Source: Coprinopsis marcescibilis
Lineage: Eukaryota > Basidiomycota > Agaricomycetes > Agaricales > Psathyrellaceae
Assembly: GCA_004369085.1 (NCBI GenBank)
Contig: ML210304.1
Location: 23,947-73,954, forward strand
DNA length: 50,008 nucleotides
Direction: 5' to 3'
In this document: positions 33,212 through 45,092 of the stretch, in pieces
How positions within the stretch are numbered: position 1 is the stretch's first letter
Layout: each line of letters begins with the position of its first letter
Made by a program: the position numbers and the translations under genes
Notes under the pieces: generated by a model
What the model was told of the DNA's origin: nothing
The model's database searches: none
What the model saw: only the letters and a program-made list of their open reading frames with translations

Positions 33212-34116
33212 ATGTGAAAGGGAAAAATCCTCGTCATCCTCTCGGGTGCCGATTCATTCAGCGTACAGAAACCAGACGGAAACGTCTCTGAAGAGGAGAC
33301 GGGGTTCTTCATGACGGAACTCGCAACCCCACTTCAGGCTCTGCTGACCTCTGGCCACGACGTCGAGGTACGTCTTTTACTTTTACATTAAACGTACATG
33401 CCATATATGAATCATGATACAATATCTGACATTCGATCCAGTTTGCTTCTCCAGGCGGCCAGAAACCCAACATCGACCCCCTATCCAAGTCGCTCATGGC
33501 CTACATGGGGGCCTTCTGGCAGAAGAAGCACGACGAGGATCTCATCGAGCGCATGCGATTCGAGAAGAACCTCCGCGCACCCACCCCATTCCATGAAATA
33601 AGCGACAGCGCCCTCGGGGGGTTCAAAGGGGTGTTTATACCAGGAGGTCACGCGCCCCTCACGGATCTCGGTGGGGACCTCGAGCTTGGAAGGATACTCA
33701 TGCATTTCCACAGGAACCACAAGCCCACCGGTAAGTGCTTTTTGACCTGTCCAGGACAATCCCGCGTTTCAATTATCTGATCACATTTCTTACCAGCTGT
33801 CGTCTGTCATGGACCCTACGCACTCCTCTCCACCAAGGTCGCTCCAAACTCGGAGGGGTTCGCATACAAGGGCTACCAAATCACCTCCTGGTCCGACGCA
33901 GAGGAAGGTCTGGTCGAGACCCTCAAAAGGGGACAAATCGACAAAGTCGAAAGTGCCTTGCGCGACGCCGGTGCGGACATGCAAACCCAGGCAAGCAAAA
34001 AGCTGGGTGGAATCACCGTAGACAGGGAGGTCGTGAGTGGCGCTAATCCGCTGTCGGTCAAAGAACTTGGAGCCAAGTTTGTGGAGATGCTGGAGGGAGG
34101 TGTCGCAAAGAATTGA
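33212..34116 (+). CDS. DJ-1/PfpI family protein (Hsp31-like glyoxalase III), 5' end disrupted
   Basis: Exons 33221-33367, 33442-33730 and 33797-34116 join in phase and match fungal Hsp31-like proteins end to end. The start reads ILVILSGADSFS. The nucleophile elbow is AVVCHGPYAL, with Cys at about residue 152 followed by His. FIPGGHAPL, TSWSDAEE and ITVDREVVSGANP follow. The family converts methylglyoxal to lactate without glutathione and acts as a chaperone or deglycase; it is cytosolic. Oddity: the ATG expected from homologues (33212-33214) is followed directly by TGA (33215-33217), then in-frame Lys-Gly-Lys and the conserved strand. Rescue is possible if an upstream exon (for example one starting at ATG 33069 with a donor at 33081) is spliced to an AAG acceptor before 33221, giving M-R-Q-L. 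Otherwise it is a nonsense allele or a sequencing error. The next in-frame ATG (33311) would remove about 30 core residues. Confidence 0.8.
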
Positions 34117-34289
34117 GGAGAAAATCGACTGTATTACATTAGAAAACTAATGGATACACATGTTTGGGACTTGTGGATTGCTTCGCTGCGATTGAGTCGG
34201 AATCACGTAGTCACGTTTTGATGAGTTTGAGCAGGAGACAGATCGGAGACGCTTTGTTCGCCTTTAATCTCCTTCATACCACATCTGTA

Positions 34290-36020
34290 ATGGAGGTGCC
34301 GTCGACCAAGAAAATCCTTGACAGCATCCCATTCGAGATCGTCGGGAAGATCTTCCTCGAGGCTCTGCCCCAAAACCCTCGTCCCGACCCAACCCAACCA
34401 CCACTCCTTCTCACACAGATCTGCCGACAATGGCGCTCAATCGCAGACACTAGTCCAGAGCTATGGTCGCAAATCGAAATAAAAGTCACCTTCCAAGGTC
34501 ACATGCTCACAACCCCATCCTCATTTGCAAAGTACAAATCCCAAATCAAGAACAGACAAGCACTCATCGCTCGCTGGCTAACGAAAGCCAGCAGCGCCAG
34601 GGTCTCCCTCTCCCTCTACATCCTCGATCATTCGCTAAGGGGTGTTTTCCCCAGCGTCCGTCTCCGGGTAAACAGAGAAGTCATCAACCCCTTCCTGAAC
34701 CATATATTCGCAGAACAGTTCACAAGGAACTGGTACGACGTCAACATCGTGTCGGTGGAAGAGCCATACCAGAGTCGTCTCTTCATGATCCCATCCAATC
34801 ACCTACCATCCCTTAAACGTCTATCTTTCAACGGACATTGCGCGCGCTCATCCATGCGCTCGGAAAGCGACAAGCAGCCGCTTTCTTCGCTCTTCGAAAG
34901 TGGAATGATCCAAGCGCCTGTACTCGAGGCACTATCCATATCCGGCATCGAGACCCAGATCCAACTCTCCACCCTTCCACTTGCCAACTGGAGCGGACTG
35001 ACAGAGCTCAGGGTAGACAGGCGGCTCACCCGTGCCACGAACTATATCCCAAACGAAGACTACCACGCCGCTTTCATCCGCTGCGCAGACACACTTTGCA
35101 TGCTGGCATTCTCCGGCGGCGACTCCCCTGGGCCGTACGATGCACCTACCCCAACCAGTACCGACCCCACTGCAAATACCACCAAACCCTATCCGCCACT
35201 CACATTTCCCCACCTTCCCACCCTCACAGTGACAGAATGCATATCGTACGCACGAGAAACATCAGAGCTGCACCCCCTAGTATCCAGCCTGCTCACCCCG
35301 GCACTCCAATCCCTCCACTGGCACACCCGCGACCAACCAACCCAAACCAGCTCCAGCGCCCTCCTCTCCTTCGCCCGCACAAACACCTCTCCCAGCCAGC
35401 CAACCCTCCTCAAACTAACCACCCTCTCATTATGCTACAGCCACCTAACCCACCCCGAGCTTCTCGAGTTGCTCGAGATGCTCAGCGCGCCAGCCCCGAG
35501 CGCCCTCAAAACACTCAAACTGCACTCATCCGACAGAATCACGTTCAACTGGAGAAGCGGCATATACGCCACGCGCTGTGCCCTGCTGCTCAGCTCATTC
35601 CTCGACAGGCTTACGCCAAAGACTGATCCTCCAGTCCACGAACCGTCCGAGTCATCAGGGCATACCTCTCCCTCTCCCTCTACCGCCCTCGCCTCACACT
35701 TAATTTTACTTCCCTCACTGGAAGAATTCTCCTGCGAACTGGGACACGAAGAAGAATTCACCGACCTCGATCTCCTCTACTTTATCCAAAGCCGGCGCCC
35801 AACAGCCCAAACACACACAACCTCCTCGTCCGCACCCTCACACCTAGTACAGCCCACCAAGCCATACTTGAAAAAAGTCTCAGTAAAGTTCGTAAGCAAG
35901 CAAACAATCGACATCGCAGCCGCGCTCGCAGAACCAGACCACACGCAGATATCCACCTCGGACCTGACTCTGGAGGTATCCTACGGGAACAAGTGCAGGT
36001 GGGAACCAGACTATCCCTAA
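34290..36020 (+). CDS. Single-exon F-box protein
   Basis: One uninterrupted frame ends at 36020. I take the ATG at 34290 (576 residues), because the F-box begins about ten residues later; an in-frame ATG at 34164 would add 42 residues. The F-box spans about residues 10-60: IPFEIVGKIFLEALP, then LLLTQICRQWRSIADTSPELW, the classical Agaricomycete form. The rest is Leu-rich with irregular LRR-like turns and several Ser/Thr/Pro stretches, and ends in Trp-Glu-Pro-Asp-Tyr-Pro. F-box proteins link substrates to Skp1-Cullin ubiquitin ligases; the substrate here is unknown. The distance from the DJ-1 stop is only 174 bp. Intron-free structure is usual for this expanded family. Confidence 0.85.
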   Translation: MEVPSTKKILDSIPFEIVGKIFLEALPQNPRPDPTQPPLLLTQICRQWRSIADTSPELWSQIEIKVTFQGHMLTTPSSFAKYKSQIKNRQALIARWLTKASSARVSLSLYILDHSLRGVFPSVRLRVNREVINPFLNHIFAEQFTRNWYDVNIVSVEEPYQSRLFMIPSNHLPSLKRLSFNGHCARSSMRSESDKQPLSSLFESGMIQAPVLEALSISGIETQIQLSTLPLANWSGLTELRVDRRLTRATNYIPNEDYHAAFIRCADTLCMLAFSGGDSPGPYDAPTPTSTDPTANTTKPYPPLTFPHLPTLTVTECISYARETSELHPLVSSLLTPALQSLHWHTRDQPTQTSSSALLSFARTNTSPSQPTLLKLTTLSLCYSHLTHPELLELLEMLSAPAPSALKTLKLHSSDRITFNWRSGIYATRCALLLSSFLDRLTPKTDPPVHEPSESSGHTSPSPSTALASHLILLPSLEEFSCELGHEEEFTDLDLLYFIQSRRPTAQTHTTSSSAPSHLVQPTKPYLKKVSVKFVSKQTIDIAAALAEPDHTQISTSDLTLEVSYGNKCRWEPDYP

Positions 36021-36447
36021 CTCCACCATCGACGCATTGTAAATATGACCATAATTCATTGCAATGACATTCGACGCCCAAGCCGTACCATTACCCCTTT
36101 GCTTAAACTTGTTAACAACGGAGCAATGTACCAGAATACCACCTCTGGTCCCAAGTATCATCTGTCAGGTCGACGGCGACACAAAACGAATCTTAAAAGT
36201 CAAGGTTTGCCTCCTTCTCGAGCACCCCGGCTTTCAATTATGACTTCGGACAAACCGGCCGACCAAAAAAGCCAGTCTCCCCGTCCCCTCTCAGCATCAC
36301 ACCAAGGACCCAACTTCCAATCCCTTCACGCCAATCACACCCCTCAAAAACCTCCAACCACACAACTCCAAACAAGGTATCATTAAACGCAACACAAGAC
36401 AAAGAATCACAATCTATGGGCTACTCAAGACCCGCACACCAACATCT

Positions 36448-38437
36448 CTAATAATTGTGAACCTAGATCCCAATCGCACATCAGCGTCTCATCCAACGTC
36501 AACGACGCCCCAAAAGAAAGAAACTCACCTCCTCACGCTCCCGTCCACGCATAGAAGACGGTTCGGTACCCTTGTAGTAAATGTCGGTCCAGAGGTCCTT
36601 TGCGACTGGTTCGGCCGACGCCTTGGCCTTTTCAACTGCTGCGTCAACCTCGGCCTTGGCTGCCTTGTCCAGGGACTAAGCGTGCCGAAGATCGAGGGGC
36701 AGAGTAGCATAGCGGGGTGCAGCGGGGGATAGCACAGCGGGAGTAGCATGAAGTAGCGGTGTAGCGGGGTGTAGCAAGCGTAGCACAGCATAACAGGAAT
36801 CGCACAGGCGGGGAACAGCGAGGGACAGAGAACATTTCAATCAGCATCCATCATCACACAAACAGACAGAAACCGCACCTTGAGCTCCTGCTCAGAAGCT
36901 ACACCCCACTCCTCCAAATAGCGCTGCAGACCGCGGATAGGATCCTGGGTGCTCCGCATGCGCTGCACCTCCTCACGGGTACGGTAGGTGGTTCCAGGGT
37001 CAGACATCCTGTTTGTCGACAACATCATACCGGCGGTCCAGGGCATCGCGTCAAGGGAGGAAAGTGGCGCGTAAGAATTGAATTGAGGAGTGAAAGAGCG
37101 ATCAATCAGTAAATCGCTTATCACAGAGATAAGAATTGAGATACGCACGAGTGACCACCATATCGGTATGTGACAAACTCGAGGAGGAGAGGGCCTTTTT
37201 GGTCGTCGACGGCCCATTTCCTGGCATACTGGACGGCCTGCTTTGCAGCGATAATGTCCATTCCATTCACCTGCAAAACATGAGACGAAGAGCCAGAGCA
37301 AAACCCGGTCAATACACACCTGGATACCAGGAATCTTGTCACCACGCGTAAAGTACTGAGTATTCGACGACGACCTCTCAGCGGGGGTACCCATTCCGTA
37401 CTTGTTATTCTCGCAGACAAAGATGCAGGGGAGGTTCCAGAGCTTGGCCTAACGCCAAAATCAAAATCGTTAAAATTCGGAATACACCCGGAACCTGGGG
37501 CCACATACCATATTGAATGCCTCAAAGACCTGGCCCTGGTTGCTGGCACCGTCGCCGTACATGGCAAAGGTGCAGTTCTTCTCGCCCCTGTACATCTGGG
37601 CAAAGGCTGCACCGGCGCCGACGGGGACCTGGGCACCGACGATACCGTTCCCGCCAAAGAAGCTGGGGGTGAAGATGTGCATGGACCCGCCCTTGCCGCT
37701 GGACATGCCGCCGGTGCGCCCGAGCAGCTCAGCGATGACGCCCTCGATGGTGCCGCCGCGGAGGACAGCAAACGGGTGGCAGCGATAGCCAGTAATGACC
37801 CGGTCGTCCTTCTCGATTCCATGCTCCATTCCTACAGACACGGCTTCCTGTTGCGCGTCGTCAGTACAGTTCCGAGTAAGACACTCGGTGCCAGCTCAAC
37901 ACTGCCAGAAACAAGAACTGACCTGGCCGATAGCCAAGTGGCAGAAGCCACGAATCATTTTGGCCTTGTACAAGGCGTCCGCCGCCATCTCCATCCTCCG
38001 CATTGTCTGCATCTCCCTGTACATCTGCAGCAGCTCGCCCTTGGTCATCTGGACCTCGAGCTCGGGCTTGTCGCAGAGGTAGGCCTGGAACGAGTCTTCA
38101 TGGAGCTTGAGCGTGAATGGCTGGGAGTTGGGGTCTGAGGGCGCCGAGGCGAGCTGTGTCGTGTCTGCTGTCGTCTGGACGCCACGGCGGAGAAGAGGCT
38201 GGTACTGCTGCACCTAGTAAATTAAACAGCGCGTAAGCAAAATCCAAGGCTCTCCGTCCTCCCGCACGCCTTTCACTCGTGAAAATCGTTGCATCCCGGC
38301 AAAGGCCTCAATGTCGTCAGTCGACGTGGCCGGAAGTATTTCTGATTCCGTGCCCACCCAAGCCTTGCGTTCTAGATTTAAAGTGTACAACTTACAAGTC
38401 TTCGCGAAGCCAGGCGGGAGCGCAAGATAGACGCCAT
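36448..38437 (-). CDS. PDA1: Pyruvate dehydrogenase E1 component, alpha subunit (mitochondrial)
   Basis: Eight exons (38437-38396, 38213-37923, 37847-37509, 37448-37320, 37270-37149, 37008-36879, 36675-36529, 36462-36448) give 404 residues in phase. The N-terminus is Arg/Ser/Leu-rich, a mitochondrial presequence. The thiamine-diphosphate motif runs from GDG (209-211) to NN (238-239). The phosphorylation loop YRYGGHSMSDPG (site Ser308) is intact. The C-terminal WTDIYYKGTEP is typical. E1 alpha with E1 beta decarboxylates pyruvate in the matrix and passes the acetyl group to E2. Regulation by PDH kinase at Ser308 is expected from family knowledge. The last exon is only 15 nt. Intron 1 is 182 nt and intron 6 is 203 nt, while the others are 50-140 nt. 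Confidence 0.95.
36690..36800. repeat. Short degenerate repeat inside PDA1 intron 6
   Basis: On the plus strand the intron carries repeated AGCGGGGTG-AGC and TAGCACAGCGGGAGTAGC variants (minus strand: GCTACACCCCGCTACACCGC). Units of about 10-20 bp vary. This explains why the intron is longer than its neighbours. Confidence 0.7.
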
Positions 38438-40088
38438 TTTGGAGGAAGGATAGAGGTGGTGTGAGGCAAAAGCCAGCGTTGCTGGCCAAACACTTTTGGG
38501 GAGCCGTTACGCGACGTAAGCACAGCCACCCTGTTCCGCCCCATTTTTGGATGTTTCTCCGCCAAGTGGCTCGACATGCTGCAATATCACTTCAAGGCCA
38601 CTGAAGGCGGCATACCACGCTGCTGAGGACTATGCAGAAAGAGTATCAGCTCCGTTGATTTATGAGTCGCACTCGTGGAGCGTACTTACCCACAAGGTAT
38701 GGAATTTATACAGTCTTGGCAATATGGAGGACGCATCTCGCCTACTCGGGGATCTACATAGATGCCCCCTTCACATGCCTTGATGTATGTTTTATTGAGA
38801 GTTTGATCCTCAGCCCTGTCCTACTATGCGCACGGACATTATTAATTACTCGCCTCAGGGTTCTGGAGCCTCCCATTGGGGGATTCGACGTTTCAATAGC
38901 TGACTTCTGCTCTCACCACACGCCGAATACCACTGCCTTTCGTCTCGCTCACTCAATTCTACGAACTTAGGCCCTCTTTGAGCTACTGCACAACCACCCC
39001 AGTTGCAGCCTCCACAGCAACTCGGAGGGCTAAAAGGGCGCAACAAACACAATTGCGAGGAATAAACACATCACACAGCAAAAGTTCCTGGATCCAAACT
39101 CTTGACATGATCAAGCTTTCGACGTTCTAAATGGGAAGGTCTTGTGCCATCCATGGCCGGGCAAGTAAGTATGACAATCATTAACCTCATAAGCTTGCTT
39201 CGACTTACAATGGGCGTCGACCGATCAATCTCGCATCAACACCGATTCTCTCCGAATGATCTCCCCAAAAACATCAAGGTACGGCGCCGCCGAGTGCAGC
39301 GGGCTTTGAAAATGAGCTCAGGTGTGTAACTCTCGGAATGGGTACCCATAGTTCAAATCCAATTGTCCAGTAACTGTAGATGTCTCCAGCGCAGGACTAC
39401 CACATCGATGCGCCCGACCCTCGGCCTCCAAAGCCATGCCCAAAAATAGAACGCCTCAAGGCTCAAAGCCTCGCACTATATATGTACAGTCGCTGCCGGT
39501 CCGGCACAGAAAACGTCGGTTTCATTCCGTGCCGAAACCTCATCACCTCGTTTCAGAAAGGAATTTACTTATTCGGATACCTCTCATCGATCAAGCCGTA
39601 CATACGAGTTCGCTGTGTGTGTACACACTGCGCAGAAACATAGCCAGCGCCCAGGGCTGGCCGGGCACACCCTCCGAGGCAATACATCGCACAACAAAAA
39701 ACCTCGGAGAACATGCGACAAGTGACAACAACTCTCGCCAAAACCAACCACACGTTGCTTCCTCGCCACTCTTTCTCTCCGCTCTCTTCGCCCACCATCC
39801 CTAGATAACATCCCTAGACGCCTGCTGGCTGGCCCAGCAGACATACTGCGGAATAACTCGAGCCTCGTGTTCAGCGTTCACACAAGTAAGGCCCACACAT
39901 CAACCTTCGGTTTCCAGAACCATCCCACCGTAAGTCCTATACCCTTCCATTCCCTTCTACTTTTACCTCGTTCCAACCCCCCCACCGCTCAATCGCCACC
40001 AATGACTATCACGTACTTATCACGCTTTCATCGGCATCCAGAGAACCAAACCAAGCCACAAACCATAACTAACACCCAACCCAGCCCA
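38438..40088. other. Divergent intergenic region with a 5' UTR intron
   Basis: This region separates the divergent PDA1 gene and the long Ser/Pro-rich gene. Near the right end a good intron is visible at 39931-40084: GTAAGT donor, TAACTAAC branch site, CCCAG acceptor. It ends 5 bases before the next gene's ATG, so it is probably in its leader. Weak frames (39144-39329 and 39380-39643) have no motif. A conserved GT donor at 39155 after Met-Ala-Gly-Gln hints at a small spliced gene that I could not complete. Confidence 0.5.
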
Positions 40089-42835
40089 ATGCCACACGAC
40101 CGTGCAAAATCAACCCTCCCACCACCCATCGTCCGGATCCACACAATCCTCGAAGCCCGCTACTCGCTCAACCTCTCGTCCAGCCCCGGCTGCTCACCCT
40201 GTACGGCGCTAATGACAAACTTCAACCCCCTGCACCCCTCGCCACTCAGCGCAACGCTCCCCATCTCCAGCGACCCAGAGGACGACTGGCAGCAGGGCCG
40301 CACCGGCCCACACGTTCCGGTCCCATGGGACCCCCGCACGCACGCCCTCTCCGCCTTCTCCCCCAGCTCGCCCCACCCACCAATCACCCGTACGCGCACA
40401 AAGAAAAAGAAGTCCAAGTTCGCACCTTACAGCGCCACGCCCCTGTCCAGCACCGAGCTCTGGCTCAGCAGCAAGTTCACGAGGGCCAAGTCACCACTTG
40501 GCGCCAGCCCTTACAGGAGTTTGAATGTCGCCACCGCAAACACGACCAAGGCTGCGCCGGGCTCGAGTTTTGTGTTTGGGAAGAAGCAGAAACGGCAGCG
40601 TCCCAAGTCAGTTAAACATACCAGCGTAAAACGTGTTGGGAGCTCCGTCAATGGGATATCAAGCAGCAACTCTGCAGGCCGAGGGAGATTCGGCCAGAGA
40701 CTCGCAGGAGCTCGTGTAGGACTGACCTCCAAATCAGCTCTTACTACTACGACGACAACTTCGATTCCTACTGCGAACTCGGACGACAGCACACCAAGTA
40801 CCCACCATCTTATCCCATCACTCAACCTCCCCTCCCCAACACTCAATCTCTCCGACCTACAGCACTCATTCACCAACGCCCTAACGTCAATTCCAAATGC
40901 GAGCACGGCCTCTCTCCAATCAATCAGCAGTTACGGCTCCTACACCTCCGCGTCTGCCGCTAGTTCCAGAGCCAGCTCGCGCGCGCCCAGTCCTGTGCCC
41001 AGCACTATCACTAATAACATCACTAATAACCATAATAATAACAGCAACACTATCACCATCACCACCAACCGCGACGATGCTTCCGATTCCACCACACCAG
41101 GACCTTACACTTACATCAAATCTCAAGCTGCGGTCTACGGCGTTTCGAACCCTCCGGACCACCCCACCCTCCCGAGCACACCATACGCACGCTCCACCTC
41201 AACCCTACCAAAGCCCTACAACCCAGCCGCCTCCTACTCCGACCCCAACATCAGCCTCAGCACCGTCGCTGCCATATACTCCACTGACTCCTTCCACTCA
41301 ATCACACCCGAATGGCACGGTGCAGTAAGAGAAGGACGGGGCCAGCCCTCAGACTGGGCTGAGGTCGTCCAAGTGAGTACGGAGCTCCCGACGCCCCTCC
41401 CCCCTCCCCCACGCCCAAACGCCTTCTCCCGCCGCGTACGCAAGTTCTCCCTGCCCAAATTCTCTGCCTTCTCCTCATCGCCCAGCAAATCCACACCGCC
41501 GCCAGCGCCAGCACCAAGTCCCAAAGAGCAGCCTGCGGCCAATACAGGTGTGTCTGCGACGCCAGTGCCAGGTAGACCTTTGGAGACGCGCGGTATGGGT
41601 ATGGGTATCGTGATCACCGTCGAATCGACGACGGAGACAAAGGTAGTGCACGAGGAAAGGGCTCAATCCAAACCCAGGCCGCTCCCCCAGGTCACTCCGC
41701 CCGATTCGCCCGACGCACGCACCCAACCACAGATCCACACCGCACGACCCAAGCCCAACATCCCCCGGCGCAGACCCGCACCGCTCCCCCTCCCGCCGTT
41801 TGCACCTTCAGCACCGCAGACTTCACACGCCGCAGAACTTACAAGCCCGCAGACCGCGGCTACAGCTACACCCACGCAAACCACCGCCGTCTACGTTCCC
41901 AACCCAGCCCCGCAGACCGACTCAGACACGCCTACCCAGCTTAACAAGCTCACCACCCTCCCCGCCCCCGCCCCTGCGCCTGCGCCCTCATCACTCCACC
42001 AACTCGCCAGCCCCCTCCCTTCCCTACCCACCGCCAGTCCCCGCAGCCCGCGCTTCCCACCCCGCGCCGCGCCCCGCATGCGCCCCAAAGGCCGGCGGAA
42101 CCCCAATCCAGGCGCGCGGATGTCCGTCGTCGCAGAAGGCACCAGCACCAGCGGGACCAGCGGCCTCACGCAGCGTCTGGCCGCAAGCTACAACTACGCG
42201 TCTGCGTCGGACCTCTCGGATGCGGAGCCCGATGGTGGGCGCGCGGGGGACCACAGTCGGCCTGGGAGTCGGCCTGGGAGTATAAATGGTGAGACAACCA
42301 GTGGGAGTGCGAGCGGGAGTGGGAGCAGCAACGGACACGGGAGCGACTCCGCCAAGCCTGTTCTCGGGGCGCCAAAGCCAAAGCGGGTGAGCGGGCAGGT
42401 GGTGTACGCCAACGGGTTCTACAGCCACACCAGCCGCAGCCGGAGCAACAGCGCAGCAGGGATGGACAGCCCCAAGCGCACCGTCTTTGGTAGCGGCCTG
42501 CTCAACGTGAGTGGGGAATTTGCCGGGGCTGCTGTCGGTGTGAAAGTGGGCGAGCAGGGCGCGGTGGCGGCGGCCAAGGGTGGGTTGGGTTTGGACTCGG
42601 GAGACCATGATGAGGAGATCAAGTCGCCTCAACTCGAAGTTGACAAGGTGCGCAGTTTGAAGCTTGCCATCGGGCATGATAGGAAGCAGTCGCTTGGGCA
42701 GTGTAAGTCCCTTCCCTTCACCTCCCGCATAGAGTGTTGGAACTTGCGCTAACTCTTTTTTTAGCGCTCCTTGGGTTCTTGAAATCACCGATCAAGAAGC
42801 AAGAAGGACGCAGTGGGAACATCCTCCTGATCTAG
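40089..42835 (+). CDS. Long Ser/Pro-rich, largely disordered fungal protein
   Basis: Two coding exons (40089-42702 and 42765-42835) give 894 residues. The ATG at 40089 is chosen because an upstream intron ends five bases before it; the open frame extends further left but without a better ATG. The protein is dominated by Ser, Pro, Thr and Ala with polar runs (Asn-rich near residue 315, Pro-rich at 440-680). It carries basic clusters such as KKKKSK and KKQKRQRPK (about residues 104-185) that could be nuclear localisation signals. The C-terminal 150 residues are more conserved-looking, with GQVVYANGFYSH and PKRTVFGSGLLNVSG. The second exon adds a basic end finishing in Ile-Leu-Leu-Ile. I do not know the family. 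A regulatory or scaffold role is a guess. Codon use is strongly C-ending. Confidence 0.75.
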
Positions 42836-43112
42836 GGCCTTCAATGACGTTTCGTTTGCTTTTAAACACCATATTCTGCTATAGCTCGACTTCACGATCA
42901 TTCATGCAATCACTCTAGATTACCATATGCATTTTTATTTAGATATCCACATTATATATCCTAGTCAGAACTTATACCTACACATACGGTCATCTAGCGC
43001 TCTAGCGCTCAAGGGAGAATCAGCAAGATTCAATATTATCATAAAGCCTTTCAAGTCGTACAGCTTGTGGTATCGCCTCCAATCGCTTATCGTACCTGGT
43101 TGAAATACACCG

Positions 43113-44900
43113 CTACATAAGTACCTTCTCCCTAGCTGACTTCAAGTCCTTTCTCAGCTGTTCGATGAATTTCCAATGCTCGACATGCTGGGACCCTCCA
43201 CCGGACTGCATATTCCGATACGGCACCACAGATTCAAGATTCGGAAAAGTCCTATCAATAAACTGAGCAATATTCCGGTGCTCCATCAACGTAAAATCAT
43301 CCGTCGCCCGAACATCATTAACCACCAACCGCCGAAGAGTCGAGCTGGGGATATATTCCGGGTTAGCGAACGGGGCCTGGAACGAGCCGATGCTAGAATC
43401 AATGGGCAACGACAGTTCCTCCAAACCTCGCGCTGCAAGCCCCACATGCCGGAGCCCCCGCATGGACGCCGGCAGTGTAGACTTTGGGGGCAGAACCAAG
43501 CGGCGCAGCGTCGCCGTGCGTCGATGCGCAGGCCCGAACCCTGCATCCACCAGCTCCCGCAACCACCCACTCCCCGTCGCAGAAGGGCCAAGATCTGCGA
43601 GCCGGATGGTGATGTCCCGCAGTGGCTGCACGCCAATTATCGCAGCGATATCCGCAGAGGAGATCGGATTCGAATAGGGAAGCTTCCCGCTGAACTCGAC
43701 GGTTTCCAGCGCGGGCAGCTCCGCGAGCCAACGACAGATATCGGAGAGCCTCGTCTTTGCTTCCGCCGGGGTGGCGCTGGGGTTGGACCCTGGTTCGAAG
43801 CGGACGTGCAATGACTTGACGTAGGAGAGGATGTGCCCGGAGCATGCGAGGCAGAGGTGGAGGGACGGCCGCAGGACCGTCGTGAGTGTCCTTCTGATGG
43901 TGAGATGCACCGATTTGAGCGAAGGAAAGGGTTTCACGATCGGCCATGAGAAGAACACAAAGGGACAGAGGTGGATGCTTCCTTCGTCTGGAATCAGCAG
44001 GGAGTTTCCGACGTCGAGGGAGAGTGTTTCCAAGTGCACCAGGTTCCTCCCAATGTTGGTGAGGAGGTTGGCTGGGAGCGCAACTGACGGAGCGCGTATG
44101 ATCAAATGCCGGAGCTTCTGCAGATCCGCAATTGAGGATAGGGGTAGTGGCGGGGATGGTGGTTGGGATTGAGACGACGACGCCGAGTGTCCTTGATCCA
44201 GAACGAGTCGCTTCAGACCCGGAAAATCAGCTGGAAGAGCGGGAAGTACGGATCGATAGAGATGGATGGATCGCATGAAATCGCTCCGGAATTCCAGCGT
44301 TTCGACAGATGGTGGGATTAGGATTGGGATAAGCGCGGTCGATGTCGCGTCCAGTGCATGTATGTACACGACTCTGAGGTTTCGGAGCAGAGGTCTGCCG
44401 TTGAGCTGCATGGAAAGCCTCGCAAGCGAGTGGGCTGAGAGCACAAAGCCGGGTGATTTTTCGGGAAGAATTAATTCTCGCACACGGCTGGCATACACGC
44501 TGAGCCTTGAGAGGCTGAGTGTGCCGCTAAAATCCTATTGAAATCACGGCGATTAGCGATACCATTTGAAAGAGCCAGTGATTTTCTTTCGCACAAAACG
44601 GTTGCCCTGCTGAACGAGGTCCGGGAGGAGTTTCACGATAGGTACGTGAGAGTCCAACTTCCTCCACAGATAGTCGAGGCTGCTCTCCTTGAAGGCTTGA
44701 GATACAAGAGCGAGTCCCATAAGCCTGCTGGGACGGCAGTCCTCTTCTTCGCTGATGAAGTCCAAGATTATTCGTAATATATCTTGATTGCGAAACACCA
44801 GCTGTTGAGGTACTTCCTCATCTTTCGGGGCGGTGGTGTGGATATCGCACGCCGCCAAAGTCTTCTTCGCAGAGTTTTCAGGATCCTTCGCGTTGGACAT
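43113..44900 (-). CDS. F-box/LRR-like protein, paralogue 1
   Basis: Exon 1 (44900-44595) and exon 2 (44534-43113) join in phase 0 across a 60-nt intron with a GTGCGA donor and a GCTAAT branch site, giving 575 residues. Exon 1 carries the F-box-like part: PQQLVFRNQDILRIILDFI, then LMGLALVSQAFKESSLDYLW. Exon 2 is Leu-rich with repeated strands of the form L-x-x-L-x-L, and ends with the block FTLMEHRNIAQFIDRTFP and a Lys-rich tail. The next gene is a tandem paralogue with the same exon structure. The role is presumably substrate recognition in an SCF ubiquitin ligase; the target is unknown. Confidence 0.85.
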
Positions 44901-45092
44901 CAGGGGGAGAAAGTAAAGATTCGATTTATGTAGTTGGTGAAGAACGTACAAATGCCCGCAGCTGTTGTTGCGTTGGCATTTGTTTGCAAAAGAACTTCAC
45001 GTGCTCTGGTTACGTACGTCAGAGGCAAGCGCCGACTCGGTCGGGTGAAGTTGGCGGCAACTTGAAGCGAAATACAGACAGTATATAAAGTA

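Noticed and set aside
38214..38489. Minus-strand 91-codon frame at the PDA1 5' end
   Set aside because: It begins with TTG and reads through PDA1 intron 1; the real start is ATG at 38437 in another frame, giving a mitochondrial presequence.
39325..39365. GTTCAAATCC resembling a tRNA B-box
   Set aside because: The flanking bases do not pair into a T-stem and no A-box lies upstream.
39867..40088. 961-codon reading of the long Ser/Pro-rich gene starting at 39867
   Set aside because: The first codon is GTG and the stretch contains a strong intron (39931-40084) ending just before the ATG at 40089; the leader reading is a chance open frame.
41891..42788. Long minus-strand frames opposite the Ser/Pro-rich gene
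   Set aside because: High GC and C-ending codons keep several frames open; the plus frame has the intron-compatible end and the better start.
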